A stretch of 64,000 nt of DNA from Diplodia intermedia (lineage: Eukaryota > Ascomycota > Dothideomycetes > Botryosphaeriales > Botryosphaeriaceae): positions 62,001 to 126,000 of the forward strand of contig JAKEKT010000072.1 in assembly GCA_021495925.1 (NCBI GenBank). The letters are read 5' to 3'. Positions 50,617-60,818 of this stretch are shown here, one piece after another. A program made the translations under genes and the position numbers. Position 1 is the stretch's first letter, and every line of letters starts with the position of its first letter. The notes under the pieces were generated by a model. The model had not been told where the DNA came from and did no database searches. It saw only the letters and a program-made list of their open reading frames with translations.

Positions 50617-53600
50617 ATGGCCCCCCACGAAAACTTCACTCTCCAGCAGCATCTGGTGATGATGCTCGCACTCACTTCTCTTCTTTTCCCATTCCTGCCG
50701 GCCATGTTGCCAGCCCTCTTTAGCGCCGCCCTCTCCGATGCGGACACCCAGACCGACGAGCACACCGACGACCCTGAAGACGACTCTGAGTTTGCCGACG
50801 CGGTCGAGTATCAACCCCAGTCCACGGGAATGCAGGTCTCCGATGAGATCCGCAAGTTCTGGGAGGAGAGGAGCATCCACCCCTTTCCCTTCCTCACCAA
50901 GCACTACAGGTTCAAGAACAGCAACGGCGACGACGCCAACGATGACGACGTCGTCTCGTTCAGCTCGAGCACCTCATCCATGAACGTCGAGCTGGGCAGC
51001 GCCTCCGACGCATCCTCCACTGCGTCCAGCCCCTCCACCAAGAACAACCGCGTCTCCGCCCCCTCCACCGACAATGCGGCGACGGCGGCGGCCGCGGCCG
51101 ACAGGCGCGCCTCCGTGTCGTCCTTCGACTCGACCGGTTCCACCATAGTCACCGCCGACTCCGCGACCGAGCTCCCCGCCGACATCGACGCGGGCTCCCT
51201 GATCGGCGCCGCTCCCATCCCGGCCATGTGGATGGAGCACGACGGCGTCATCTACCGCAACGGGCACGCGCGCGGCGTGGCCACGGCCGTGCACGAGCGC
51301 AAGGTGCGCGACCTGCGCGACCTCAACGAGACCATCGCGGCCGACATGGCGGGCGTGGTCGGCGTCTTCGAGGCGCAGGAGCACGCGTCCGTCGCGTCCC
51401 TGGCGGCCGAGCACGCCGCCGACCTGGCCCGCGCCGACGCCTTCGTCGCGGCCGTCCGCGAGCAGAACAGGGGCGCTCTCGATGACCAGCGGAAGAAGCA
51501 TGACGCCGCCGTCGCCGGCCTGCGCGCCGAGCACAAGGGCACCGTTTCCATCCTCCTCACCCGCCACCGTGCTGAGCTTGCCGTGGTCAGGACTCAGTGC
51601 CAGAATGATGTCGCGTCCGTCCGGGCACAGTGCGAGGCCGATGTTGCGGCGGTCGAGACGCGGTGTCAGAAGGAGGTCACTGAGGTCAAGGCCCAACTCG
51701 AGTCCGACGCTGCTGTGGTCAAGACGCAGTGCCAGCAGCAGGTCGCGTCGATCGAGGCGCAGCATCAGAAGGAGGTCTCTTCCATCAAGGCCGACCATGT
51801 GTCTGATGTTGAGTCCATCCACTCTCAGCACGTGTCTGAGATCGCGTCCCTCAAGGCTGACCATGCGTCTGATGTTGCGTCCATCCACTCTCAGCATGTG
51901 TCTGAGATCACGTCCATCAAGTCCGACCACCAGTCTGAGATTGACTCCATCAAGTCGGAGCACCAGTCTGAGATCGACTCCATCAAGTTCAAGCACATTT
52001 CCGAGAAGGATTCTGACGAGTTGCAGCGCGAGGCTGAGATTGTTTCCATCCAGTTGCAGCACGAATCCCAGGTCGCCTTCATCCAGTCCCACCACGATTC
52101 AGAGATCGCTTCCAGCCAGTCCCGCCACGAATCCGAGATCGCTTCTAGCAAGTCGCGATACGAATCTGAGATCGCTTCCATCCTGAACAACCACGAGTCT
52201 GCGCTGGACAACCTTGACGCCGAGGTTACCGCCGCTATTGACTCCTTGGACGAAGCGTACTCCTCCCTCAAGGCTGACGGCGAACCCTCTGTCATTCTAC
52301 CCAAGACCGTGATCCAACAGCAGGCCCACATCGCTTTGATCAAGTCGACGTACGAGTCCCATATTCGTTCACTCCGTGCAGGCTACCTGACTGCCCTGAA
52401 CGACCTCAGGGTCGAGCTCACCACTGCTATCGCCTCTCTTGAGAAGAAGTTCCGCTCGACCATCAGCTCCCGCTGTGCCGGCCGCAACCAGCCCACCAGG
52501 GCCAACTCCGAGGCCGAGACTCACCAGTCCCTCCAGAACAAAATCACCACGACTCTCGCTGATGCGCGTGCTCTGATCTTGACCTCCTTCGATGCGGCGC
52601 AGCGCTACTCCGGCCCCGCCGCCAGTCATCCCCAAAACGACTCTGAGTCCTCCTCGTGTGACTCGGAGGCCACAACCCTCGAGAACAGTCTGATCCGGAT
52701 CGAATCTTCCCTTCGCCAGGAGTTCTTCGCATCCCGCCCGGCCAACAGGGCTGCCCACCAGCAGGAGCAATCCCTTGCCATCGTCGGTCCCCCCAGTGAC
52801 GCCGCCAACGCGCTGAAGGAGGATGACGACACGGACTCAGTGTCCGACGCATGCACGGTCATCCATCGCCCAGATTGTGCCGATGACCAGCTCACTAACA
52901 ACCTCGCTGCGACCTCCGACGATTTTGCGGAGAGACTCGCGGAATGGCTTAAGGGCCAGCCGTCTCGTGACATGATCCCCAAGAACGATGCGGTCCTCGA
53001 TGACCGTGACCACCCGCGTAGCCCACAGCGTGGGTTTGTCATTGGTGAGGTCGAAGAGTCGGATGTGCACGTTGCCGACCACCAGTACCCCGAGACCTTG
53101 CCCGCCGCTGTGGGACTGGGCATCACTTTCGAGGAAGACTTCGACAACCACGGTGAGAACTCATATGGCTCGCCGAAGTGGTATGAGGAGGACATGCAGG
53201 CGGACCAGAAGGCCTGGCGTCCAACCTCCAGCATGAACAACGCCGCTTTTCCCCCTGAGGATGAAGAGGAGAAGTCCTGTATTGACGTTGAGGAAGAGCA
53301 CAACTTCATCCAGGCACCCATGCCCATCAGGGCCACAGCTGTCCAGGGCTTTGATCAGAGGCTCCAGGAGAGCGATCACCTGCAGCAGAAGCAGGACAAG
53401 AGCCATGCCCACATCTACACCTCTATCCCCGTCAGACCTGTGAATGCAAAGGTCTCGAAGCACGACCAGAGCATGCAAGAGAAGAGTCAGCAGCAGAAGG
53501 CGAGGGATCGCCAGCAGCAGGAGCAGGACAAGAGCTATGCGCACATCCATGCTCCAAAGCCCATTAGGGCCACAGTGTTCCACGGGCGTGTCGAGAAGCT

Positions 53601-55860
53601 GGAAGCGATGGTTGAGCAGCAGGAGGCAGACGAACTCCTCCACGAGCAGGAGCACAACATGTTCTACAGCCCCACCGCCATCAGGATCGTAGATATCCAC
53701 CCACAGCAGCAGGAGGAGGAGGGCAGCGACTTCTCAGATGGCCTGAGCAGCGACGGTTCCGTCTACGGGCCCACCGCAACCAAGATGATTGACGTCCAGG
53801 CCAGGAGTCAGGGCCTGCGGAAGATGATGCAGCAGCAAGAGCAGCTTATTTCGAAACAACAAAAGGGAGATGCCACCCCCCCGGTCGAAGAGACAGCCAG
53901 CAAGACCGCTCTCCAGAGCCCCTTCGAGTACTACAACGAGAGCTGCAGCTCCACCTCCACCCCCAGCCTCCACGCCGTCACCGACGAGCCGTCCGACACC
54001 TTCGCGCAGGCAACGAAGGACAAAAAGACACTCCAAGCCGCCAACGAGCTGCTCCGGCTCGACTGCGAGGCGCTCTCCGTCGACAACGAGACGCTCCAGT
54101 TCCAGGTCGAGTCGCTGCAGGCGGACAACCAGACGCTCTCGGCGGACAACCAGTCGCTGCACGCCCACATCGCCGTCCTCGAGGCGACCAACGCCCACAA
54201 CAGCGCCGCCTTCGCCGAGGCCGCCGCCGCCGCCCAGCACAACGAGCAGTGCTGGAAAGAAGCCGCCGCCGCCGCCGCCGCCGAGCGCACCCCCGCCGCA
54301 GACGAAGAAACCGCGTCGCTCCTCCGCCAGCAGGAAGAGCTGACGCAAGACCTCTCAGACGAGCTCGAAGCGGGCGCGCGCGAGCGCGAAGCGCAAGCCG
54401 CCGCCCTCGCGGCCGCGGACGACAAGATCGCGGCGCTGGAGACGCAGCTGCGAGACGCGGTGCTCGCGCGGATGCACGACGACGGCCTCAAGTGGAGCAA
54501 CCGCAAGCAGGCGGCGCACGTGCGCGCGCTGCTGGCGGCGCAGGTGCCGGCCGAGAACGCGCGCATCCGGCTGCACAACGCGAACGTGGCGCTGCGCAAG
54601 CAGATGGCGGGGGTCGAGCGGAACGCGGGCGAGGCGCGCGCGTACGCTGATGCTGTCTTGGACGGCACGTTCAGGGCTGTTGAGGAGATGCGGACGGCTG
54701 GCGTGGCGAATGTCGAGAGGTTGGCGGAGTTGACGGATGATGAGGTTGTTGGCGGGCTGGCGCGGTACTTGCGCGACTTCATGGACGCGGCGAATGGGAA
54801 TGTTGGGGCGGCGAGGAAGCTGCTCGTCACGAATGCTGAGCTGGTCGAGGAGGCGGCGGAGGGCCGCGAGAGGATTGCGGCGCTTGAGGATGAGGTCGTT
54901 GCGGCGAAGGATGCCTGCACTGATGCTAACGACAAGCTTGACGACGCTATTATCGCTGAGGAGATCGCCGTCGCTGTCGCCACCCGCGCCGAGGCTGAAG
55001 TTGCGGAGCTGCGCGAGAAGGCGGAGCTTGTGCCCGTCTTGGAAGAGACTGTGAAGGAGCTGGAGGACGCGCTGCTCGACGCGAGAGTTGAAGCCGCTCC
55101 GGAAGCCTACAAGGAGATCATGGAGGACCTGCGCACCGAGTTGCATGCTCGCCAGACGGGCATCGACGCCTTGACCACCCGTGTGCGTGCTGCCGAGGAG
55201 GTGCTGACCACCCATTCCAAGTGCGAGAAGTACTTCACGGCCTTGCAGGACCAGACGGAGGCCCACCGCGGTCTCATCACTGTGCTGTACAAGAGGAACC
55301 ACGAATTGGCGGTTGAGCTGGTGCGCATCAGGAAGGCGGCAGGCCTGCCTGCGAAGAACTACATTGTCGACGGCGGTTGCGGACAGGATGCGTACGGCAA
55401 GCTCAAGATGCGTGTCATTTTGCAGAAGATGGGCGAGGTGCACAAGTACGAGCTCATCGAGGAAGACTTCGAGTTCTGCGCCGACCTGGACGAGCTGATG
55501 ATGCAGCCGGCCGATGAGGCCCAGCACCTAGCCCTGGATCGTCCATACACAGCGGTGGAGAACCTCATCGATCGCCTTTTCGGTACCGCCCTGGACTTCT
55601 GTGGCATTGCGCTGGGCACCGGAAAGACGCCCGACGACATCGAGCTCCGTGCCAACTACCTCAAGCTCAGGGCAACCGTTCCCGGCGAGGAGCCTGATGA
55701 CGAGCCACTTGATTCGGCGACTGATCCTGAGGTACAGGGAAATGCTATTGTGGTGTACGCGGGCCACCAGGCACAGCAAAATGACGAGGCTGAGGATGCC
55801 CGTGACGCGGAGTTGCAGGCTAAAGAAGATGAACGGATCTGGGAGGAAGAGACTTTCTAG
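50617..55860 (+). CDS. Giant coiled-coil protein with hendecad repeats, paralogue C of the local family
   Basis: A single 1747-residue exon without introns. Residues 12-39 are hydrophobic (LVMMLALTSLLFPFLPAML) and could be a signal anchor. An acidic/Ser/Thr region leads to the family motif at W205 (W-M-E-H-D-G-V-I-Y-R-N-G, then VATAVHERK). Residues 277-540 are about 24 tandem 11-residue repeats of pattern [VI]-x-S-[IV]-x3-H-x-S-E. Residues 895-1084 hold five loose copies of a Gln-rich unit around APxPIRAT. Further heptad coiled coils follow at about 1135-1590. The end (residues 1590-1690) shares RPYTAVE and flanking residues with paralogue B. No catalytic motif is seen. A structural or scaffold role is plausible but not shown. 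Confidence 0.88.
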   Translation: MAPHENFTLQQHLVMMLALTSLLFPFLPAMLPALFSAALSDADTQTDEHTDDPEDDSEFADAVEYQPQSTGMQVSDEIRKFWEERSIHPFPFLTKHYRFKNSNGDDANDDDVVSFSSSTSSMNVELGSASDASSTASSPSTKNNRVSAPSTDNAATAAAAADRRASVSSFDSTGSTIVTADSATELPADIDAGSLIGAAPIPAMWMEHDGVIYRNGHARGVATAVHERKVRDLRDLNETIAADMAGVVGVFEAQEHASVASLAAEHAADLARADAFVAAVREQNRGALDDQRKKHDAAVAGLRAEHKGTVSILLTRHRAELAVVRTQCQNDVASVRAQCEADVAAVETRCQKEVTEVKAQLESDAAVVKTQCQQQVASIEAQHQKEVSSIKADHVSDVESIHSQHVSEIASLKADHASDVASIHSQHVSEITSIKSDHQSEIDSIKSEHQSEIDSIKFKHISEKDSDELQREAEIVSIQLQHESQVAFIQSHHDSEIASSQSRHESEIASSKSRYESEIASILNNHESALDNLDAEVTAAIDSLDEAYSSLKADGEPSVILPKTVIQQQAHIALIKSTYESHIRSLRAGYLTALNDLRVELTTAIASLEKKFRSTISSRCAGRNQPTRANSEAETHQSLQNKITTTLADARALILTSFDAAQRYSGPAASHPQNDSESSSCDSEATTLENSLIRIESSLRQEFFASRPANRAAHQQEQSLAIVGPPSDAANALKEDDDTDSVSDACTVIHRPDCADDQLTNNLAATSDDFAERLAEWLKGQPSRDMIPKNDAVLDDRDHPRSPQRGFVIGEVEESDVHVADHQYPETLPAAVGLGITFEEDFDNHGENSYGSPKWYEEDMQADQKAWRPTSSMNNAAFPPEDEEEKSCIDVEEEHNFIQAPMPIRATAVQGFDQRLQESDHLQQKQDKSHAHIYTSIPVRPVNAKVSKHDQSMQEKSQQQKARDRQQQEQDKSYAHIHAPKPIRATVFHGRVEKLEAMVEQQEADELLHEQEHNMFYSPTAIRIVDIHPQQQEEEGSDFSDGLSSDGSVYGPTATKMIDVQARSQGLRKMMQQQEQLISKQQKGDATPPVEETASKTALQSPFEYYNESCSSTSTPSLHAVTDEPSDTFAQATKDKKTLQAANELLRLDCEALSVDNETLQFQVESLQADNQTLSADNQSLHAHIAVLEATNAHNSAAFAEAAAAAQHNEQCWKEAAAAAAAERTPAADEETASLLRQQEELTQDLSDELEAGAREREAQAAALAAADDKIAALETQLRDAVLARMHDDGLKWSNRKQAAHVRALLAAQVPAENARIRLHNANVALRKQMAGVERNAGEARAYADAVLDGTFRAVEEMRTAGVANVERLAELTDDEVVGGLARYLRDFMDAANGNVGAARKLLVTNAELVEEAAEGRERIAALEDEVVAAKDACTDANDKLDDAIIAEEIAVAVATRAEAEVAELREKAELVPVLEETVKELEDALLDARVEAAPEAYKEIMEDLRTELHARQTGIDALTTRVRAAEEVLTTHSKCEKYFTALQDQTEAHRGLITVLYKRNHELAVELVRIRKAAGLPAKNYIVDGGCGQDAYGKLKMRVILQKMGEVHKYELIEEDFEFCADLDELMMQPADEAQHLALDRPYTAVENLIDRLFGTALDFCGIALGTGKTPDDIELRANYLKLRATVPGEEPDDEPLDSATDPEVQGNAIVVYAGHQAQQNDEAEDARDAELQAKEDERIWEEETF
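51445..52236 (+). repeat. 33-bp coding repeats (hendecad array)
   Basis: About 24 in-register 33-bp units encode 11-residue repeats, for example VSSIKADHVSD, VESIHSQHVSE, IASLKADHASD, ITSIKSDHQSE and IDSIKSEHQSE. His is fixed at position 8 in most central units. Eleven-residue periodicity implies a coiled coil with little or right-handed supertwist. Confidence 0.9.
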
Positions 55861-58124
55861 ATCACGTAGGATGCGCGCTTGACAGATTAGAGTAGTGGTT
55901 TGCGATTTCTTTTTGGTTACGGACTTCAACAATTCGGGTTGGGAAAAGGTCGGGCTAGCTCTGGCGGTTTAACTTGAGCGTTTTAGCATGGTGTTCATGG
56001 ATTTCTCTTTTCTTGCTTTTCTGATATCACTCATCCTGGTTTTCTTCTGCTCTTCCCCTAATGTACGTCGTCTGATAGTCAAATTGCTTTGGAATTCAAA
56101 ACAATAAACTCAAACTGTGTTGACATGCAGCGAAGTGCAAAGTTGACAGTACGGTAACATTGGCTTCACGTCAGGTAGAGTTGCCTTTACTTGTAGGAGC
56201 CAGCGGATGCAGAGGTGCAGAAGTGGTTGCAGTAACACCCTCATAGCCCTGAACTGAATTGCTTCCTGAACCCTTCAGTGAGTGACTATTTTCAGTAAAC
56301 GCATCACGAGTGTGTATCTAGGTTTGTGCACCATTCATCGTACCCTTGACCATACAGCGCCGCTCGCGATCTACCAGAAACGAGCGAGCTGATGCGGTAG
56401 TCGGCCTTGTTCGTCGCCTTTCCAAATGGGGCTAGCGCAACCGTCGTTTCAGATGTTTGTCTTGCTGAATCGCTTTTTGCTCCGCTTATCTCTTGTCTAC
56501 GACAGCTCAAGCCTGCAAGACTGCACCGCCACGATCGTACTTCCCCACGCGAGCATATCCTCATAGCACGCAGCGTTGGAGCTCTCACGGTGTCGCCGCG
56601 AGCCCTGATCCGCTACTTGCACTTGGTGTTGCCCGGCGTCCGAGAAGGACAGCAATTCTCGTCACGACCCTTCGGGGTGGCTCCCGGCGCCTATCAACAT
56701 TTCGGAACTCGGCATGACCGATGAAGTGTACGGGATGCCTACACGGCAACTGCCAGCCACGTGGTAACCACAACAACGGTAAGGGAACCAAGACATGTCT
56801 CGTGGTTCCACACAAACACAAAATTGTCCCTCCAATCAAGCTGGACTCAACGGATATCTCCAGGTCTCGCAATCCTCGACGTCAGCACGATGTGAGAATC
56901 GTTACGCGTTTCATACTAGTCTCTTGGAATCCTGGGCGCCCTCCACCAGTTGTCATGTATTCCCACTGCCGAGACACTTTTCTCTTTGCTGCGCCGCGTG
57001 TGGTGTGGAGCCGCTTATTTGAGAGCCACTATACAGACACGGAACTTGGCGGCTGGCACTCTCAGCAGCGGAAATCGCAAATAAATGATTGAAGGAACAG
57101 AAAGGGAGACTAATTGATTGCTATGCTTCTCAATGCACCCTCTGAAGCAACCGGCTTACAATGAAGATGGTTCTAGGTCGGTACCTTTCTCTGAACTCAA
57201 AGGCCGGGAAGCGCGGTTCATCGGTGCTTCTCCGGTGCAGCTCCCGTGGGGATGGGACGCCGCAACGGTGAGGCTTGTAGGGAGAAAGTTAGTCGCAGAG
57301 ACAGTGGCTGCAGCGCGTTTCAAATCTACAAGGGCCTCGTCACCCCTTGATGTGGCTTGCCCTACGCCCCATGGCGTGAGCTAAAGTCCTAGAAGCCGTT
57401 TGAACTACCGTTTGCCGTCTGCAAGCAAGCGCCTCTCCCGCCAACTTCAAGGCTGAATACGAGGGCGGAGTAGGGCCCCTATTCGTAGATAGTAGCCGCT
57501 GTTATCGAAGGCCGACTCAGGACCTCAACCAGTCCGACTCGTTTACGGCGGATCTTCCCCGTTTAGCCGGGCTAGCACCCGGCGGCTCCCCTGCCACGGA
57601 TCCGGCGCCTGGGCTCTTCTTGGTGTAGTGGAGACACCTCCGCCCTCCGCAATCCTTGTATGTCATCTGAACATCATCCGCCCGCTCCGTATACCTAATA
57701 ACTCCTTTTCTTATTAATGCCCACCTTTCCCCAAGCCAACTGCCGGCCCTTTTAGTTTCTGGCTGTATCGCGAGGCCTGTGCCCGCTATTGGGCAACCCG
57801 TTTCTTTGCCTTTTCCTTTGCACCTCTCGATTTTGAATCTCTGCGCGGGTCACGCTTCGGTGCTGGGTTGTTTCCCTTAATTTCTATTCTTCCTTTGTGC
57901 AGGTCATCAATTCGTTCTGGGATGATTCCACGCGTCTTCTCAGTTCTTTCTGTTTTTCTCTTTTTTCTTTTCTCGTTCGGGATTGAGCGCGTGGTCTCTT
58001 CCCCCGTGGTCACAGGCCGACCGAGTCCGCAGCGGTACGTCTCGGCCCCAATTCCTCGATTGACCCAGTCCTCATCTCGCATGGTAGACACAATGGCCAG
58101 GCATTGCTGCAGCCCGCGCGAACA
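55861..58124. other. Intergenic, no gene supported
   Basis: About 2.3 kb. The portion 57400-57800 is GC-rich with an inverted-repeat-like CCGTTTAGCCGGGCTAGCACC stretch interrupted by stops. A minus-strand Lys/Arg-rich frame (57786-58091) and a hydrophobic plus-strand frame starting at ATG 57922 are noted but not called. Confidence 0.4.
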
Positions 58125-59175
58125 ATGACCAGTCGGCCACTGGCCCGGTCAACCGCGCCACCTCCAGCCGCCACGACAACGACACCCGCACCAACCGCCC
58201 ACCTCAAGCGAGACGACACCACCTCTCTCGACGAGTAAGTCCAATCTCCCTCCCCAACGCCACCAACGCCAAAAACCTAACCACCCCACCCTCTCTCCTC
58301 CCAGCCCCGCCCTCCTCCTCTCCTCCTCCATCTCCTCCGTCCTCGCCACCGGCCTCCCCATGTCCATCCTCGCCATCGCCGCCACCAACCCCGCCGCCGC
58401 CAGCATCGCGCTCGCCTCCGAAGTCCTGTCCCTCCAACAACCCGCCTCCACCTCCTCCTTCGCCGCCGTCTCCACGCCATCCTGGTACCTCGCCCTCCCC
58501 ACAAACGTCCAATCCTACCTCATCGCCGCCGCATCCTCCCTAGCCACCTCGACCCCATCCGACGCCTCCGCCGCCTCCGCAGCAGCCGCGGAAGCAGCTG
58601 CATCCGCCTCGGCCGCCGCCGCCGAGCGCAAGAAAACGTACGCGACGTCCGTCGCCGTGTACAGCATGTCGGGCAGCGCGATCGCGGGGGTCGTGCTGGG
58701 CAGCGCGGGGTTCGTGGCCATGTGCGGCGGGCTGTTTGCGTGGAGGGCGCGGCTGGGGCCGTTTAAGCGGTGGGCGAGGGGGAGGGACGCAGGGGGGGTT
58801 GCTGGTGGAGGGGCGTATGAGAGGACGGCGAGTCGGGCGGTGTTGAGGAGGGAGTTTAAGGGGAGTCGGTTGGATGTGGATGTTGTGGTTACGGAGGAGG
58901 GGGAGGAGAGGGGGAGGAGGAGAGGGGGAGGGGAGGGGGTGGAGTTGAGGGAGGGGGTTTGTGGTGGTGGTGGTGGTGGGAAGGGTAGCGGTGGTGGTGG
59001 TGGTGGTGGTGGTGGTGGTGCGTACGGTGATGCTGATTGTGGTCGGGATGGCGATGGGGTGAAGGCGGATACGGAGAGCACTGTCACGGCGTTGCCGAGA
59101 TATCGGCCGTCGATTCTGGGGAATGCGGCGCAGTGGACGGCAGGGTGGCCGAGCGTTTGGCTTTCGAAGGGATAG
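58125..59175 (+). CDS. Ala/Ser-rich single-pass membrane protein, two exons
   Basis: Exons 58125-58234 and 58305-59175 join in phase (GTAAGT donor, CCTAACC branch point, CCAG acceptor) to 326 residues. The N-terminus is Thr/Pro/Ala-rich with a Lys-Arg-Asp-Asp (LKRDD) possible Kex2 site. The Ser/Ala-rich ectodomain includes the block SWYLALPTNVQSYL, a motif common in fungal secreted and surface proteins. One membrane helix follows (SGSAIAGVVLGSAGFVAMCGGLFAW). The cytosolic tail is Arg- and Gly-rich with two poly-Gly runs from GGT repeats, ending PRYRPSILGNAAQWT. A signal peptide would be expected but is not in exon 1; an upstream exon may be missing, and no in-phase junction was found. Confidence 0.65.
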
Positions 59176-60482
59176 GTGCCATCATGGCTGTCTGTGGGCG
59201 TTCTGGGTATATGGAAGGGACTTTCTGGGCTTTGGATCCAGGACAACGAGTGTTCAGAGAAGAAAAAGAGAAACAAGAGGCTGCACGATTTTCTGGGCTT
59301 TGGCGGTTGAGGGCTCTTCGTGGGGTGGAATGATTTCAGACGGACTGGGGGCGAATCAAAGTAAGCCCAGCAACCGCGTTCGGTGGGGAGAATTTTGTTC
59401 CATGCCTCCATTCGTGCTGGATCTGCTGTTGCACTCTCCGTCAGTACATATGAATTGTGTGATGTCTACGCATATCTTTACGTTTCAGATGCGACTTTCA
59501 TCGGTCTTTCCCCCCACGAATCATGAATCCATTTATCTATCCATGCAACACGACTCATCATGCACGTCCAAGTAGGCCGAAGCAAGGTCAAACCCCCGAT
59601 GTTAACTGGGCCTATAGTTACTTATACTTCGACTGCCCCGCCAATTCGGCTTACGATACCAGAAGTCCACCACCAGCGTCACGGGCCATTGAGTAGGATG
59701 AGTAAATTGCAAGTTTTCTAGCTTCTACTTACACTGCTATTCCTGAATTCAGCGAGCAAAGCATAAGATAGCCAAGGTGCAGTGGTGGTTAGCCCAAGTA
59801 ATCTTTGGTAAGACAAGTATCCGTGCCATCAGAAAAATACTTATCCACGCGGGGGATGAAAATGATGGACCATGGTCATCTTTCCAGGTAGATCTGGGTG
59901 CGGCGGGAATGCAGTCGGTTCAACTCTTTCCCGCCATTGGTGTCGGCTATATCCTCGCCATCGATCGGCGATCCAGGTGGCTGCCACAACAAGGGCATCC
60001 TTACGAACAACACAACGTGTGCCGATGGTAGGGGTGGCATTTTTCAGTCAAATACCAAATCTGAATGGGAGGAATTGGCTTTGCTTCGGTCTTCGGGTTG
60101 TTTTTGGGACTACACTACCGAGCTGTATACCATTAGCGACGAAGCACATGCGAGTAATCGGGCGTCCAACACTTCTGTAAGCTTTCATCTTTGTGATCCC
60201 AAGGACACAGAGATATGCAGAAGTCACATTCCCCTACAATGCAACGTGTGCAGTCATTCTAGGAAATAGATCGCAACGATAATATCCAATCAAACCCACG
60301 TACGAAACCAAGTGGTGCTTACTGGGCTGCGCCTTTCTCCAGGAGACTCGCATCTTCGAAGATTGGGACAATGGCTAGCTTAACATCTCGCAAGCGCGCT
60401 TCGATGTCGTAACACAAAAAATCGTCACGGTGTCACATTCGATAAGCAACCAGAACTTTTCAACTTCAGCACCACGAACCAG
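59176..60482. other. Possible upstream exons of a membrane protein; otherwise intergenic
   Basis: A Cys-containing plus-strand frame at 59898-60269 (DPGGCHNKGILTNNTTCADG) and an open frame continuing directly upstream of 60483 suggest that exons of the gene at 60483-60818 lie here. No complete splice path was found. Confidence 0.35.
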
Positions 60483-60818
60483 ATGTCAACAGACAAATTG
60501 AGCGGAGGCTCCATTTCTGGTATCACAACAGGGAGTGTCGCGGCCCTGGCGTTGGTGCTGAGTGTCTGGGTGTTTTTCACGTGGCGGAGGAAACATTGGC
60601 CTTTCAAGGCTCCCAAGTTTCCACCACCAAATGAGCAGTTCGACAAAGCCGAGTTGGACGGCAACAGCAGACTGTGGGTAGAGTTGAGCGAGACCGAGCG
60701 ACTGGAGATGCAAGCTCAAGACCCCACGAAAGAGTTGCCAGATGGTAACCAAAGCGCGGAACTGCCAGGCACTACACCCATCTACGAGCTCCCCGCCAGC
60801 AGTTTCAAATCGCAGTAG
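60483..60818 (+). CDS. Single-pass membrane protein C-terminal region
   Basis: 111 residues from ATG at 60483. One helix (ISGITTGSVAALALVLSVWVFF) is followed by a basic stop-transfer (TWRRKHW) and a Pro/Glu-rich cytosolic tail with ELPDGN, AELPGT and YELPAS, a tail style common in fungal surface sensors and Ser/Thr-rich ectodomain proteins. The frame stays open upstream of the ATG, reading GVTFDKQPELFNFSTTNQ, which looks coding. The true gene is therefore probably longer, with an ectodomain exon upstream, perhaps including 59898-60269. Confidence 0.55.
   Translation: MSTDKLSGGSISGITTGSVAALALVLSVWVFFTWRRKHWPFKAPKFPPPNEQFDKAELDGNSRLWVELSETERLEMQAQDPTKELPDGNQSAELPGTTPIYELPASSFKSQ

Noticed and set aside
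50974..52095. Minus-strand frame of 373 codons with leucine/Arg repeats
   Set aside because: It mirrors the 33-bp repeats of paralogue C and has no independent support.
57400..58091. GC-rich segment and Lys/Arg-rich minus-strand frame considered as a retrotransposon remnant
   Set aside because: No reverse transcriptase, integrase or terminal repeat could be recognised; composition alone is not enough.
57922..58128. Hydrophobic frame (MIPRVFSVLSVFLFFLFSFG) as a signal-peptide exon for the gene at 58125
   Set aside because: No donor/acceptor pair of reasonable length joins it in phase to the Thr/Pro-rich exon.
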